This document shows, in pieces, positions 14,326 through 22,437 of a DNA stretch of 25,729 bases. The notes under the pieces were generated by a model. The model saw only the letters and a program-made list of their open reading frames with translations, searched no databases and was not told where the DNA came from. Positions within the stretch are counted from its first letter, which is position 1; every line of letters starts with the position of its first letter. The translations under genes were made by a program, and so were the position numbers. Source of the stretch: a virus; IMG/VR virus record IMGVR_UViG_3300034122_000017, positions 1 to 25,729 of that record; one strand, 5' to 3'.

Positions 14326-15746
14326 CAGCGCCGCCCCGCCTGAATGGTGTCCACATCAACAGCAACCATCGTTGTCCAGTCTCCGCTAGGGACAACCCTC
14401 AGACGGTGATATTTGCCGAAACTTCTCAGGCTCACTCGATTGTCAGAGTCCGCAGAAGATGAAGATCCGAAAGCAATAGCATCGTCCAAACGGTCTCTAG
14501 AGGCCACAGAAACGGACGCAGAGCCGTTATCAACTTGAGGACGGGCCAATCTGACAACCGAGTTTTGACCGGCCACGAAGTCTCCAGTCTCCACATTCGC
14601 TGCGGTTGATTCGCCGGTAAACGAGACGATCTTTGCGCCTTGAAGACCAGCAAACACAAACTTGCCACCAAGCCAGATCCGAGAATCTAGAGAGGTATCC
14701 AAAGCATCCAGGCTGGCCGAGTACAGATCCAATCCCTCTAGCGTCACCTCAAAGGTCGCCATCGAGGAAATAAAATTGGCCGCGGTGTCGGCGTATGTCC
14801 ATCGCTGAACCTGCCAGTTATACATAAGAATCGACTGACCAGCCCGCGTGTTGGGGTAGCTCCAGGCCACAACCTTTCTCACGGGGTCAATGGCCGAACT
14901 CATCTTGGAGACATTAGCAGGATCAAGGTCGTCAAAGAACCAGCGATCAACCTTTTCTGCGCCGATTGGCTTTACAGACTGTCCATCACAGACATAGAAC
15001 CCGTCATCGCTCAGGAAGAAAGTAAGTGGGCCGTACTGGGCAACAGATCCAGCTTCATAGCACCCAAGAGAGCGAGAGATGGTGTCAAACTGGAAGAAGA
15101 ACGGTGCCCCAATGTAGGACATCCGCACAATGGCCTCATCGAGCAGAACAAGGCCAAACTCGCCGCCGGTGATTCCTACGATGTTTCCACCGTCAGGAAT
15201 GTCTTGGTAATCAGATTGAGATGCCCCACCCGAAGTCCAGTCAGTTTCATCGTTGATGTCTGACCATTGAACTCGGTTCGGATAGCTGGAGATGTTCGCC
15301 GCAACAACGAAATCCCGCACGACTGAAACATAAGATGCAATCGGAGCAGCGGCAGCTAGATCAGCAAAAGCGGTTGAGGTTCCGAGCGTCCATCCCTGCA
15401 GCTTCTCCGCTCCATTCGCGGCGATGACAACCTTGCCGAACTGGGTGAACTTCCACGGCTGAGTTCCCGTGTACCCACCAGCTTTGGAAACATTGTCCAT
15501 TGACAGGTCGGTGTTATCAAACTTGAACAGCTTCGTGTTCCCACCGGCAAAGATGTTGCGGGTAGATCCAAACTCACCAGTGAAGAACGATGTCAGATTC
15601 TCAGAGGCTGATGCGGAGTAATCCACAAGCCCAGGAAACGGCCCATATCCAACGGTCTGGGCAATGACATTCTTGGCGTCTTGGAGTGCCCCAACCACGC
15701 CAGGCTGATCTGGCAACCATTCCCCAAAGGTGATGCGCTGTTCCAT
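14325..15746 (-). CDS. Tail hub / head-closure protein, P22 gp10-like candidate
   Basis: A 473-residue beta-rich protein, close in length to the P22 head-closure protein gp10. It starts MEQRITFGEWLPDQPGVVGA and contains a run of blade-like strands with recurring aromatic and DxxxVS elements. Near residue 206 there is IVRMSYIGAPFFFQFDTISR, followed by PLTFFLSDDGFYVCDGQSVK and VVAWSYPNT. The pattern of a fold mixing 'FLSDDGFYv.dG....ig...v...ff..ld' with 'YnW...rWt' is familiar from hub/nozzle proteins of podoviruses. Its place immediately after the head-tail adaptor gene supports a connector role that closes the portal channel or joins it to the tail. Alternative: a T7 gp12-like nozzle. Confidence 0.72.
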   Translation of the reverse strand: MEQRITFGEWLPDQPGVVGALQDAKNVIAQTVGYGPFPGLVDYSASASENLTSFFTGEFGSTRNIFAGGNTKLFKFDNTDLSMDNVSKAGGYTGTQPWKFTQFGKVVIAANGAEKLQGWTLGTSTAFADLAAAAPIASYVSVVRDFVVAANISSYPNRVQWSDINDETDWTSGGASQSDYQDIPDGGNIVGITGGEFGLVLLDEAIVRMSYIGAPFFFQFDTISRSLGCYEAGSVAQYGPLTFFLSDDGFYVCDGQSVKPIGAEKVDRWFFDDLDPANVSKMSSAIDPVRKVVAWSYPNTRAGQSILMYNWQVQRWTYADTAANFISSMATFEVTLEGLDLYSASLDALDTSLDSRIWLGGKFVFAGLQGAKIVSFTGESTAANVETGDFVAGQNSVVRLARPQVDNGSASVSVASRDRLDDAIAFGSSSSADSDNRVSLRSFGKYHRLRVVPSGDWTTMVAVDVDTIQAGRR

Positions 15747-15748
15747 GC

Positions 15749-16369
15749 TTACCTCGTGGCAAGTGTCATCGCAAGAGGAGCTGCAGAGTATTCGTCTCCC
15801 TCATCCGATGTGGTGATTGAATCAATCGCTCGTTGATACAGCGCAGCCCAAGTAGCAAGCCGCTCATCGTTCATCAGATACGGCTCTGCCTCTCCTAATG
15901 ATGCGTAGATCAAAGCATCGGGGTAGTTCACCAAGAACACATTGGATGTGTTTGAGTCGCTGAGATACGGAGGCGCCCCGTAGTAAAGCAGCGGAGCGGA
16001 GTAGTTCGTATCAGGGATCGGTGCAAACTTGAACTCTGTATCAAGAGTCGTGTATTGCTTTGGAATCCCGGTATCTGTGATCCGAGCATTCCTGACGAAG
16101 TTGCTTGGATTGAGGTACTGCAGCGGAGTCGCAGGAGTGGTTGCTAGATACAGATCCCGCAGACCCAAAAAGTCTGAAGGAATCGCAACCGTTGAGTCAT
16201 TTGCGATGACGGAAAGCGTCGACAGCTTCAGCATCTTGCGAGTACGAAGATCGCGGCGAAGGCGATTCTCTGCAAGCGTGATGAAGTCGGGAATCTGAGA
16301 GGTCAGATCAGACCGAGCGAGATAGTTCGCAATCGTGGTCTTGAGATCTGAGTATGTTGCGAGAGCCAT
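15749..16369 (-). CDS. Head-tail adaptor protein
   Basis: A 206-residue protein. The N-terminus (MALATYSDLKTTIANYLARS, then IPDFITLAENRLRRDLRTR) is the helical start typical of phage head-tail adaptors of the SU10-like and related families. The middle includes 'VAIPSDFLGLRDLYL' and 'YLNPSNF', and the later part 'LYYGAPPYLSDS...NYPDALIYASLGEAEPYL', also characteristic. The adaptor binds under the portal ring and docks the tail hub. Its stop lies two bases before the hub gene, and its start overlaps the previous stop (TAATG). The family assignment is by motif recognition. Length and context agree. Confidence 0.85.
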   Translation of the reverse strand: MALATYSDLKTTIANYLARSDLTSQIPDFITLAENRLRRDLRTRKMLKLSTLSVIANDSTVAIPSDFLGLRDLYLATTPATPLQYLNPSNFVRNARITDTGIPKQYTTLDTEFKFAPIPDTNYSAPLLYYGAPPYLSDSNTSNVFLVNYPDALIYASLGEAEPYLMNDERLATWAALYQRAIDSITTSDEGDEYSAAPLAMTLATR

Positions 16370-16698
16370 TAAATCCTCCCAGGACGGGTGCGAAACGCTC
16401 TGTTGTCAGGATGGTTCAGCCAGGCCTTGAAACGAGGTTGATCCAGCACATGGAAGCCTCGCATGATGCCCTGCTTGTTCAGCTCATCAACAACCGCAAG
16501 CGGAATAGACGCTATCTTATTCCCAAGCAGATCATCTGACCATCGGGCACGCTCATCGTAAGCATTGAATTGCTTTCGATTGGACTCGATGATGCCGGTT
16601 ACATCTTGAGTGCTTTCGATAACCAGCCCACCATCATCGGTCTTATGGGCCTTGCGATCTACAACTTTGGCGGTCTTTGAGAATTCGTTGATGTTCAT
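16369..16698 (-). CDS. Small conserved protein downstream of the capsid gene (109 aa)
   Basis: A 109-residue soluble protein with 'DDGGLVIESTQDVTGIIESN' in the first half. The second half contains 'IASIPLAVVDELNKQGIM' and ends 'RFKAWLNHPDNRAFRTRPGRI'. I recognise the 'Gl..es.QDve.iie.nk' and 'iASIPl.v...l...Gi....d...fk.WLNdpdNR.FRt..G.i' signatures from proteins located just after the capsid gene in many podovirus-like phages. No function is assigned to them that I know; a head-completion or minor head role is plausible. An intrinsic terminator-like hairpin lies immediately upstream, and its U-tract ends a few bases before the ATG. Expression may therefore be much lower than that of the capsid protein, and no strong ribosome-binding site is visible. 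Confidence 0.78.
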   Translation of the reverse strand: MNINEFSKTAKVVDRKAHKTDDGGLVIESTQDVTGIIESNRKQFNAYDERARWSDDLLGNKIASIPLAVVDELNKQGIMRGFHVLDQPRFKAWLNHPDNRAFRTRPGRI

Positions 16699-16701
16699 GT
16701 G

Positions 16702-16732
16702 AAAAAGGGGGCTGAGTTGCCCCGGCCCCCTT
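16702..16732 (-). terminator. Intrinsic terminator or attenuator after the capsid gene
   Basis: Read on the minus strand, AAGGGGGC (16732-16725), a 12-base loop and GCCCCCTT (16712-16705) form an eight-base-pair GC-rich stem that runs into a T-tract (to 16702). It lies 20 bases after the major capsid gene stop and directly before the next late gene. Such a leaky terminator would let the capsid gene be transcribed more than the tail genes downstream. It is the clearest intrinsic terminator I found in the window. Confidence 0.85.
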
Positions 16733-16751
16733 AGTTGCTTGCTACCGAAGA

Positions 16752-17699
16752 TCAGCTCAAGTCAGCGATGATGCCGTGGGCAGCCTCATTGCGAACCTCA
16801 AGGGTGTATTCAACCTTGAGCTGGGTGCGCTCGGCATCGCCCACGATTGCCAGATCTTGCGTCTGGAAGGGACGCAGATAAGCAACGGCTGCGTACTCGG
16901 GATCGAGCACGAAGGCCACTTCGTTTGCCGAGTTGCCCGAAACCATGAAGCGGTTGGGCACCACGCTCACGGAGCCGAAGTCCGACAGATAGATGTCGGC
17001 AGCACCGATGATGGTCGTGGGGGCATCCGAAGGAGCCATATAGCGCTGAGCAGCGATACCGGCGAAGGCCGAAACGGTCTGCTTGTGAGCAGGCGTGACC
17101 ATTAGGATCTTCGGGGAACCACCGGCCTCGAACACCTCACGAATCACGGTCTTCAGGATGTCTTCCGTGAAGGTACGGTTCGTGCCGTTGGTACGAGCGG
17201 TCGTGCCAGAAGCACCAGCAGAGCCACCCGAGCCGAAGTCGCCGTTCGTTGCCAACCAGGTCTGCAAGCCACCCAACACACGAGCGGTAGAACCGGCAGA
17301 GCCGTTGCTCTGGACGGTGTTGCTCAGGAAGGTGAACTCCATGTCGCGCTTGATTTCGGACGAAGCCTTAGCAAGCTGATAAGCCTTTTCAGACTTACGG
17401 CCAGCCTTGTCAACAGCCTCCAGGGTGCCAGTAACACCAACGGTCTTCTGGCTGATCTGGGTGCGGTTGCCAACACGGGTCGTGGGCGACAGCGTAGCGG
17501 TCGATGCGTCAGCACCTTCCACGGCGGCGTTCGCGGCAGCAGCGGCCAGCGAGTCGGTCTGCCACTCGTGATAAACAGCGGTGGCCTTGGTCTTGCCAAC
17601 CGTGCTCATGAACGGGGTGTCAGTCGGGCTGATGTTGTAGATCACATCAGACAGGTCTTCACGCATACCGATGGCAGCGTAGGTACGGAATTGGGTCAT
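16752..17699 (-). CDS. Major capsid protein, SU10-like (DUF5309-type)
   Basis: A 315-residue HK97-fold-type coat protein. The N-terminus (MTQFRTYAAIGMREDLSDVI, then YNISPTDTPFMSTVGKTKA) is a hallmark of the SU10-like major capsid family. It is followed by 'HEWQTDSLAAAAANAAVEGAD' spread over residues 44-64 and 'RVGNRTQISQKTVGVTGTLE'. The central part has the family's 'KILMVTPAHKQTVSAFAG' block (about 199-216), and the C-terminal part has 'VVPNRFM', 'VLDPEYAAVAYLRPFQTQDL' and 'TLEVRNEAAHGIIADLS'. It would assemble the icosahedral shell with the scaffold encoded just upstream. A strong ribosome-binding site (TAGGAG) overlaps the scaffold stop. The coding sequence looks more GC-rich at third positions than its neighbours, as expected for a highly expressed gene. 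Confidence 0.93.
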   Translation of the reverse strand: MTQFRTYAAIGMREDLSDVIYNISPTDTPFMSTVGKTKATAVYHEWQTDSLAAAAANAAVEGADASTATLSPTTRVGNRTQISQKTVGVTGTLEAVDKAGRKSEKAYQLAKASSEIKRDMEFTFLSNTVQSNGSAGSTARVLGGLQTWLATNGDFGSGGSAGASGTTARTNGTNRTFTEDILKTVIREVFEAGGSPKILMVTPAHKQTVSAFAGIAAQRYMAPSDAPTTIIGAADIYLSDFGSVSVVPNRFMVSGNSANEVAFVLDPEYAAVAYLRPFQTQDLAIVGDAERTQLKVEYTLEVRNEAAHGIIADLS

Positions 17700-17708
17700 T
17701 TTTAACTC

Positions 17709-18656
17709 CTAGAGCATTCGTTCAAACAGGGCCGCAGCATCAGAGACTTTTCCAGACTTCCTCAACTGCGAGTGAGCTTTCTTGGTGCTTTCGTCGGCTG
17801 CGTTCTTTTGGTTCGCCGCCACGCCTGGACTCAGCATCTTGGGTGCGTTTTGTACCTTCTTGGTTACCTCGGGCTTCTGCTTCTGGAGTTTCGCGTATTG
17901 CGCTGCCATCCACAGCACCTGAACTTGTCGCGAGTCGTAAGCCTGAGCAAGTTCTTGGTCAGTAAATCCCACCTCTTTTGCAAAGGCGCGGATCGTCTGC
18001 TTCACTTCGTTGCTCTTCTTTGCGTCTCCATATTCAGGAATAACCTCAGCCACGCGCTTTGCTTCTTCGTGGAGTCGCCGCTGAAGTTCAGCCTGCTGCT
18101 CGGCGAATCGCTGTTGTGAAATTCGCTGCTGCTCGGCTTGAACCATCGCAAGCTGTTTCTCTCGCTCAGTTCGCTCTGCTACCTTGACTGCGTAACCAAT
18201 GGGGTCAACCTCTTTCAACGCATTGAGGTCTTCCCCTTCGTTTTGTTTACTCAAGAACTCTTCGATCAGGGTCAGGCGTTGAGAGTAGGCGTCCCTCGCT
18301 TGCTTGGCCTGTTCAATGGCGGCCCGTTCTGCCTCTACAGCTTTACGCTGCTCAGCTACGGACTGACTCTTTTTGGTGTAGTCCAGCCCCTTCTGATAAC
18401 CGTCCACCAATTCATCAAAGGTGACTTCCTTTTCCTCGCCAGCGGCTTTCACACGGAATCGCTGGGGTTCAGGCTCTGCCTCGACTTCTTGGGCTTCGAC
18501 TTCTTCAGGTTCGGACGCCTCGACTTGTTCCTGTTCCTCTGGAGCTTCAGGGGCGGCTTGTTCAGCTTCCTGAGTAGGCTCCATCAGTCCGAGAAACGCG
18601 CCAGCGGCATCGCTTACCGACATCGAAACACTCCCTTGCGGGTCAGTGTCTGCCAT
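17709..18656 (-). CDS. Capsid scaffolding protein
   Basis: A 315-residue acidic, helical protein. A flexible glutamate-rich N-terminal region (about 25-65, poly-E/P/A) is followed by 'FRVKAAGEEKEVTFDELVDG' and 'YQKGLDYTKKSQSVAEQRKA'. I recognise that 'v.GeekevtldElv.GY....dYt.KtQ..aeerk' motif from podovirus scaffolds. Long coiled coils follow (about 97-200, rich in Glu, Gln, Arg and Ala), and the C-terminus is short and basic (QLRKSGKVSDAAALFERML), the usual capsid-binding helix. It would guide procapsid assembly and leave before or during DNA packaging. It lies immediately upstream of the capsid gene. No protease motif is visible. Confidence 0.88.
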   Translation of the reverse strand: MADTDPQGSVSMSVSDAAGAFLGLMEPTQEAEQAAPEAPEEQEQVEASEPEEVEAQEVEAEPEPQRFRVKAAGEEKEVTFDELVDGYQKGLDYTKKSQSVAEQRKAVEAERAAIEQAKQARDAYSQRLTLIEEFLSKQNEGEDLNALKEVDPIGYAVKVAERTEREKQLAMVQAEQQRISQQRFAEQQAELQRRLHEEAKRVAEVIPEYGDAKKSNEVKQTIRAFAKEVGFTDQELAQAYDSRQVQVLWMAAQYAKLQKQKPEVTKKVQNAPKMLSPGVAANQKNAADESTKKAHSQLRKSGKVSDAAALFERML

Positions 18657-18694
18657 TTGAGTTTCCTAAGTTTTACCTGGATGCGCCAGGCCGC

Positions 18695-18925
18695 TTACAG
18701 AATCTTCCATCGCCTCTTGACCAACTGATCGCTGGAGGCAATCGAAGAAAAGTGCCCAATTATTTCATCAAGTACGCGCAATTTCAAATAGCATCGTTCA
18801 CGAACATCAATATCGGTCTCATTTGAGTTCGTTAGTGTGCTTATCAGGGATTTCCTGATGGACTCTATTTCCTCCTGAAACCACTCGTCGTTTAGAAGGG
18901 TTTGTGCGCGGTCTGCTTTGTTCAT
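18695..18925 (-). CDS. Small conserved helical phage protein (76 aa)
   Basis: A 76-residue helical protein starting MNKADRAQTLLNDEWFQEEI. It has a middle block 'IRKSLISTLTNSNETDIDVR' and the ending 'VLDEIIGHFSSIASSDQLVK' plus RRWKIL. I recognise the layout ('RA..lLnde.f....e.ir.....i.ns...d...re..y..lrvL..i..hl.sia......KRwkI') from small proteins between portal and scaffold genes of other podovirus-like phages, with no known role. The start overlaps the stop of the DUF4214 gene (ATGA). Its position in the head module suggests an assembly function, but this is inference. Confidence 0.75.
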   Translation of the reverse strand: MNKADRAQTLLNDEWFQEEIESIRKSLISTLTNSNETDIDVRERCYLKLRVLDEIIGHFSSIASSDQLVKRRWKIL

Positions 18926-20388
18926 CTGCTGGTTGTTGAATCTACATAATCAAGCAGCATTCCACCACCTTGGCCGAATGCCGGGATGTCGGCGAAATCC
19001 AAAAGCATCCCGTTGCCACGCCCAAAGACCGGGATAAAGTTGGCGTCTCCAATTTGTCCGAATGTGCTTCCGATAGACATATCAACCAATCCAGGAACAA
19101 GCCCACCGGTCATTGACCCAGAGTAATCCCTGCCAATGACCGTCCCACTAATCGGGTCAACAATTGAGGTTCCTTGGATAACGCCACCTGTGTTTAGATC
19201 AAACCCAGGCTGCGCTTGGTTGGCGAGAGGATTGCTCGCCTGACCGATTACAGCACCACTAATCGGATCAATGATGTCTCGGCCCTGCACAACACCGCCA
19301 GTGCTCAAGTCGTATCCCATGCCAGGGGCCACGCCGATTACTGCACCGCTGATCGGATCAATGATGTCTCCACCCTGGATTACGCCACCAGTTGCTCGAT
19401 CAAATGTGCCTTGAGTATTGCCAATCACTGAACCGCTGATCGGATCAACGATATTGCTGCCGACATACACGCCGCCCGTGTTTGGGTCAAAAGTAGCGGT
19501 GTTTGCTGTAGTTTGATTTGTACTCAAAAGGCCACCAGTAGACCCACCAACAATGCCAACACCGCCAGTGGTTCCTCCTACAGTATTGGTTACGCCACCG
19601 CCGCCGGTGTTCTCCATACTAGAGCCGATGGAGCCAAGCGCGGCCTGCCGAGTCGGTGCCGCTGGCAGTCGCTGCATCCCATCAGGAGCAGAGAAAAGCA
19701 GGGGGTTTACTGTCGCCAGGAATCGCCCAGCCCCGTATGGGCCTTGAGGATTGAAGTACCGTGTAAGGTACTCATTGGCTGTCATTTGCGTTGGGCCAAG
19801 TAGCCCAGGCTGCGTGCTGGGAGTAAACCCTGCTCGACGGGCGGGATCGGTTGCCAGCTCCATGCTTTCCGGGGAGCCTAGAATATTGGCCCGGATTTGG
19901 TCAGCAGAGAACTTAGACCCCAGATAGAACTGAAGCCCAGCCTTATCGGGTTCACGGCCAAGCACATCACGGTAGATGGCGCGAACTTGCTCTTCTGTGG
20001 CAGGGGTTCCGGTAGCGAACTCACGAGCGGCCATCCCTTGGCGCTCAGGAGATGCCAGGAGAACCTCGCGGATCTGCTCAGGAGAGAAGTCCGACTCAAG
20101 GTAGAAGTTCAGACCAGCAGGATCTGCCTCTCGGCCCAGAATGTCCTGATAAGCGGCCCGAACATCAGCCTCTGTTGCGGCGTTTCCTGATGCATATTGC
20201 CTAGCACTAATTGCCTCATTTCGAGCAGCCTCGTCCGCGAAGTTGCGTGCCTCTTGTGAGTTGGCAATATCGTTGGCAATCAGATCAAGACTGAACTGCG
20301 GGTTTGAGTAGAACTCCAGCCCAGCAGCGTCAGGCTCGCGCCCGAGGTAAGTGCGGTAAAGCTGTGTGATTTGCGCTTTTGTTGCCAT
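18922..20388 (-). CDS. DUF4214 protein with a C-terminal tandem repeat
   Basis: A 488-residue protein lying between the portal and scaffold genes. The first 175 residues hold three DUF4214-type helical repeats. Their core motif is YRTYLGREPDAAGLEFY (11-27), YQDILGREADPAGLNFY (80-96) and YRDVLGREPDKAGLQFY (139-155). A glycine/threonine-rich linker follows (about 250-298). Then come four copies of a 24-residue unit of the form FDxxTGGVxxGxxIxDPISGxVIG (from 300, 329, 359 and 396). The end has two short GxGxGMLLD-like copies (FGRGNGMLLDF and FGQGGGMLLDY). DUF4214 occurs in large bacterial surface and extracellular proteins and has been linked to polysaccharides, though its role is unsettled. In the phage it could be a head-decoration or surface protein, but no function is shown. 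Confidence 0.85.
   Translation of the reverse strand: MATKAQITQLYRTYLGREPDAAGLEFYSNPQFSLDLIANDIANSQEARNFADEAARNEAISARQYASGNAATEADVRAAYQDILGREADPAGLNFYLESDFSPEQIREVLLASPERQGMAAREFATGTPATEEQVRAIYRDVLGREPDKAGLQFYLGSKFSADQIRANILGSPESMELATDPARRAGFTPSTQPGLLGPTQMTANEYLTRYFNPQGPYGAGRFLATVNPLLFSAPDGMQRLPAAPTRQAALGSIGSSMENTGGGGVTNTVGGTTGGVGIVGGSTGGLLSTNQTTANTATFDPNTGGVYVGSNIVDPISGSVIGNTQGTFDRATGGVIQGGDIIDPISGAVIGVAPGMGYDLSTGGVVQGRDIIDPISGAVIGQASNPLANQAQPGFDLNTGGVIQGTSIVDPISGTVIGRDYSGSMTGGLVPGLVDMSIGSTFGQIGDANFIPVFGRGNGMLLDFADIPAFGQGGGMLLDYVDSTTSR
19132..19491 (-). repeat. Four in-frame tandem copies of a 24-residue coding repeat
   Basis: Within the DUF4214 gene, four units of 24 codons begin at residues 300, 329, 359 and 396, with spacers of 5, 6 and 13 residues. 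The invariant core is TGGV, then G, then I, then DPISG and VIG. The spacing differs between units, so the copies arose by duplication and then drifted in the linkers. Codon usage differs between copies too, so the array is not a recent exact expansion. Confidence 0.85.
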
Positions 20389-20391
20389 GTT

Positions 20392-22437
20392 TTACCCCGG
20401 AATCTCTACATTGGAGGAAATGCCTGCGCCCAACTTTGCTGCCTTGAGTTGGACTTCAGCCTCGAACTCTTGCTGTTTCAGTTGAAGTTCAGCAGCCGCT
20501 TTCTCTCGGGCCAGTTGGATTTCTGCAGCAGCCTTCTCGCGCTTGGCCTGAATATCGGCCATTGCCTTCTGGCGGTCAATCTCTAGTTGAGCTTGAGCCT
20601 GCATCATCATCGCCTGGATCGCAGGATCGGGCTGTTGCTGCTGCGGAGGAGGGTTGCTGAGAGCCTGGTCAATCTCAGGCGTGATCGGCTTGAAGAAGGT
20701 GGCCGAGTCCTTGAACCCTGCGGCCTCGATCATCCGTCCTAAAGTGTCCCGATACTGAGCCACAGAAACGAGCGGATTGGCAGGCCCGAACTGCTGCAGG
20801 ATCTTCTCCTGCTTATCAAGAATCATCGCCAGCATCGCCATCTGCTCTTGACGGTTACCAGTTCCCAATCCCACAGAGATGGTCACATCGTACTGATTCG
20901 ACCACTCACGCGGATCCATCGGCACATACTCACCACGCATCCGAATCAGACGAGGCTTGTCCTGGTACTTACACAGAAGATGCAGGATGCCCTTAAACAG
21001 AGTCTTTACGCCGGTCTCAGCGAAGATCCTGGCGATCAGCTCCAGCTTTCCTGACGATGCGCTTGAGAACGCAGCCACAGCCGTAGCGGTGACATTCTGG
21101 AGAATGTTGGGGTCTAGGCCTTGGCTTGCATCTGAAACGCCCGTGCGCTTGGCTTGGGTTTGATCCAAGTATTCCAGCATCGGGAAGGCTTGATTTGCCA
21201 CCGGCTGCACGGCCATCGGAACCACCGCATTCGGGTTCTTCATCCGAACTACGCCACCAGGTGTCACGCTTGTGAGGTCGTCCAGGTTTACCTGACCCTC
21301 GATAGCGCCCACCCGGACATTGTTCGTGAGATACAAGTTGTCCAGCATCTGGCGCGTGATGGTGGACTTCTGGAGCTGGATGTCCATCGTCTTGTCCGCG
21401 AGGGACAGGCCGTAGAACTTATGAGGCACGGGGATAGGACAGATCCCGTGGAAGGGGATGTAATCCGTCTCGCTCATCTCCAGGATCTTGGAACCTGCGT
21501 ACCAAACCTGCATAAGTTCGGCAATGCCATCGTTGTCCATATCTGCGCGGACATAGCACTCGTATACCTCGACCTCCTGCATGGAAGGATCGTAGGACTC
21601 CTGCTCCGATGGTTGTTCTCCTTCAGAGAATCGAGCCACTCGCTCAGGACTGAACGACAGATCATCGTAAGTGGGAAGGTTCTGGACTTCCTCCCAAGGA
21701 AATCCCATCGCCACCAGATCAGAGCGCGGGATCAATCGGCGATGAGCCGTGAAGGGAGAGTCTTGGATCGTCCGAGCGTGCTTGGAGATCAGAAACTCCT
21801 CGGGCGGGACATTGACGATCTTGATCTGGCCGACCTTGTTCTTCTTCTTGACCTGAACGGTGTGGGTCGTGTTCATCAACGGCATCCCATCCATTCCAAT
21901 GGCAGGCTGGCCGTTTTGATCGAATACTTGGTAACTGACCGTATCCTGGGCGATGATCTCCTGCGTCTGGTCTGCCATCAGCATCACCAGCTCATCATCA
22001 CTCAAGCCCTCATAGGTCTCCTTGATGACCGAGACCGAATCATCCCAGTAAGCCTTGACGATGCCGACCTTCTCCAGGAGAGCGTCCTTGAACCAGTCGT
22101 GCATGATCGCAAAACCACGGTTGTCCTTGTAGAACACCCAGTTTGCGTAATCAGTTGCTTGCTTGGCTTTCGGCTCGTCTCCGGGGCCAACAGGCTCGAA
22201 TCGAACCACATCGTCTGAAGCGGTAAAAATGCGAATGAGTTGAGGAAGCGCCCCGTCAATGACCTCAGCAACCTCCCCAGTGACGATCTGGGAGCGGCCC
22301 TCTACTTCATTCCCGTACGGGTATCGAAGGTAATACTCCAGCGCCCTCGTGCGTTGCTCGGTCGTCTCCGTCTGGAGATAGCCGATTGCTCCGTCGATTT
22401 CTGCTTCGAGTTGGGCTTTCAGAGCGTTCTCGTTCAT
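20392..22437 (-). CDS. Portal protein, SU10-like
   Basis: A 681-residue portal. It forms the dodecameric ring at one capsid vertex through which DNA is packaged and ejected. The N-terminal half has the family's 'QRTRALEYYLRYPYGNEVEG' and 'RSQIVTGEVAEVIDGALPQL' blocks, and then 'DWFKDALLEKVGIVKAYWDD'. Further on are 'VPPEEFLISKHARTIQDSPF', 'VPHKFYGLSLADKTMDIQ', 'DNLYLTNNVRVGAIEG' and 'YQDKPRLIRMRGEYVPMDPR'. The C-terminal 75 residues are a Gln/Ala/Lys/Glu-rich coiled coil (containing AKREKAAAEIQLAREKAAAE), probably the barrel helix extended by a tail. A GAGGAA ribosome-binding site lies just upstream of the ATG, inside the small overlapping ORF. It follows the large terminase gene, as usual. 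Confidence 0.93.
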   Translation of the reverse strand: MNENALKAQLEAEIDGAIGYLQTETTEQRTRALEYYLRYPYGNEVEGRSQIVTGEVAEVIDGALPQLIRIFTASDDVVRFEPVGPGDEPKAKQATDYANWVFYKDNRGFAIMHDWFKDALLEKVGIVKAYWDDSVSVIKETYEGLSDDELVMLMADQTQEIIAQDTVSYQVFDQNGQPAIGMDGMPLMNTTHTVQVKKKNKVGQIKIVNVPPEEFLISKHARTIQDSPFTAHRRLIPRSDLVAMGFPWEEVQNLPTYDDLSFSPERVARFSEGEQPSEQESYDPSMQEVEVYECYVRADMDNDGIAELMQVWYAGSKILEMSETDYIPFHGICPIPVPHKFYGLSLADKTMDIQLQKSTITRQMLDNLYLTNNVRVGAIEGQVNLDDLTSVTPGGVVRMKNPNAVVPMAVQPVANQAFPMLEYLDQTQAKRTGVSDASQGLDPNILQNVTATAVAAFSSASSGKLELIARIFAETGVKTLFKGILHLLCKYQDKPRLIRMRGEYVPMDPREWSNQYDVTISVGLGTGNRQEQMAMLAMILDKQEKILQQFGPANPLVSVAQYRDTLGRMIEAAGFKDSATFFKPITPEIDQALSNPPPQQQQPDPAIQAMMMQAQAQLEIDRQKAMADIQAKREKAAAEIQLAREKAAAELQLKQQEFEAEVQLKAAKLGAGISSNVEIPG

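Noticed and set aside
18676-18690. Small hairpin (CCTGG / CCAGG) before the scaffold gene
   Set aside because: Only five base pairs and no U-tract after it; too weak to call a terminator.
18139-18728. A 196-codon plus-strand frame rich in Leu and Phe
   Set aside because: Antisense of the Glu/Lys/Gln-rich scaffold coiled coil, whose complementary codons give Leu and Phe; no independent support.
21154-22218. A 354-codon plus-strand open frame
   Set aside because: It lies entirely antisense to the portal gene, which has clear family motifs; the plus-strand product has no recognisable domain and is rich in His, Leu and Arg as expected for a shadow frame.
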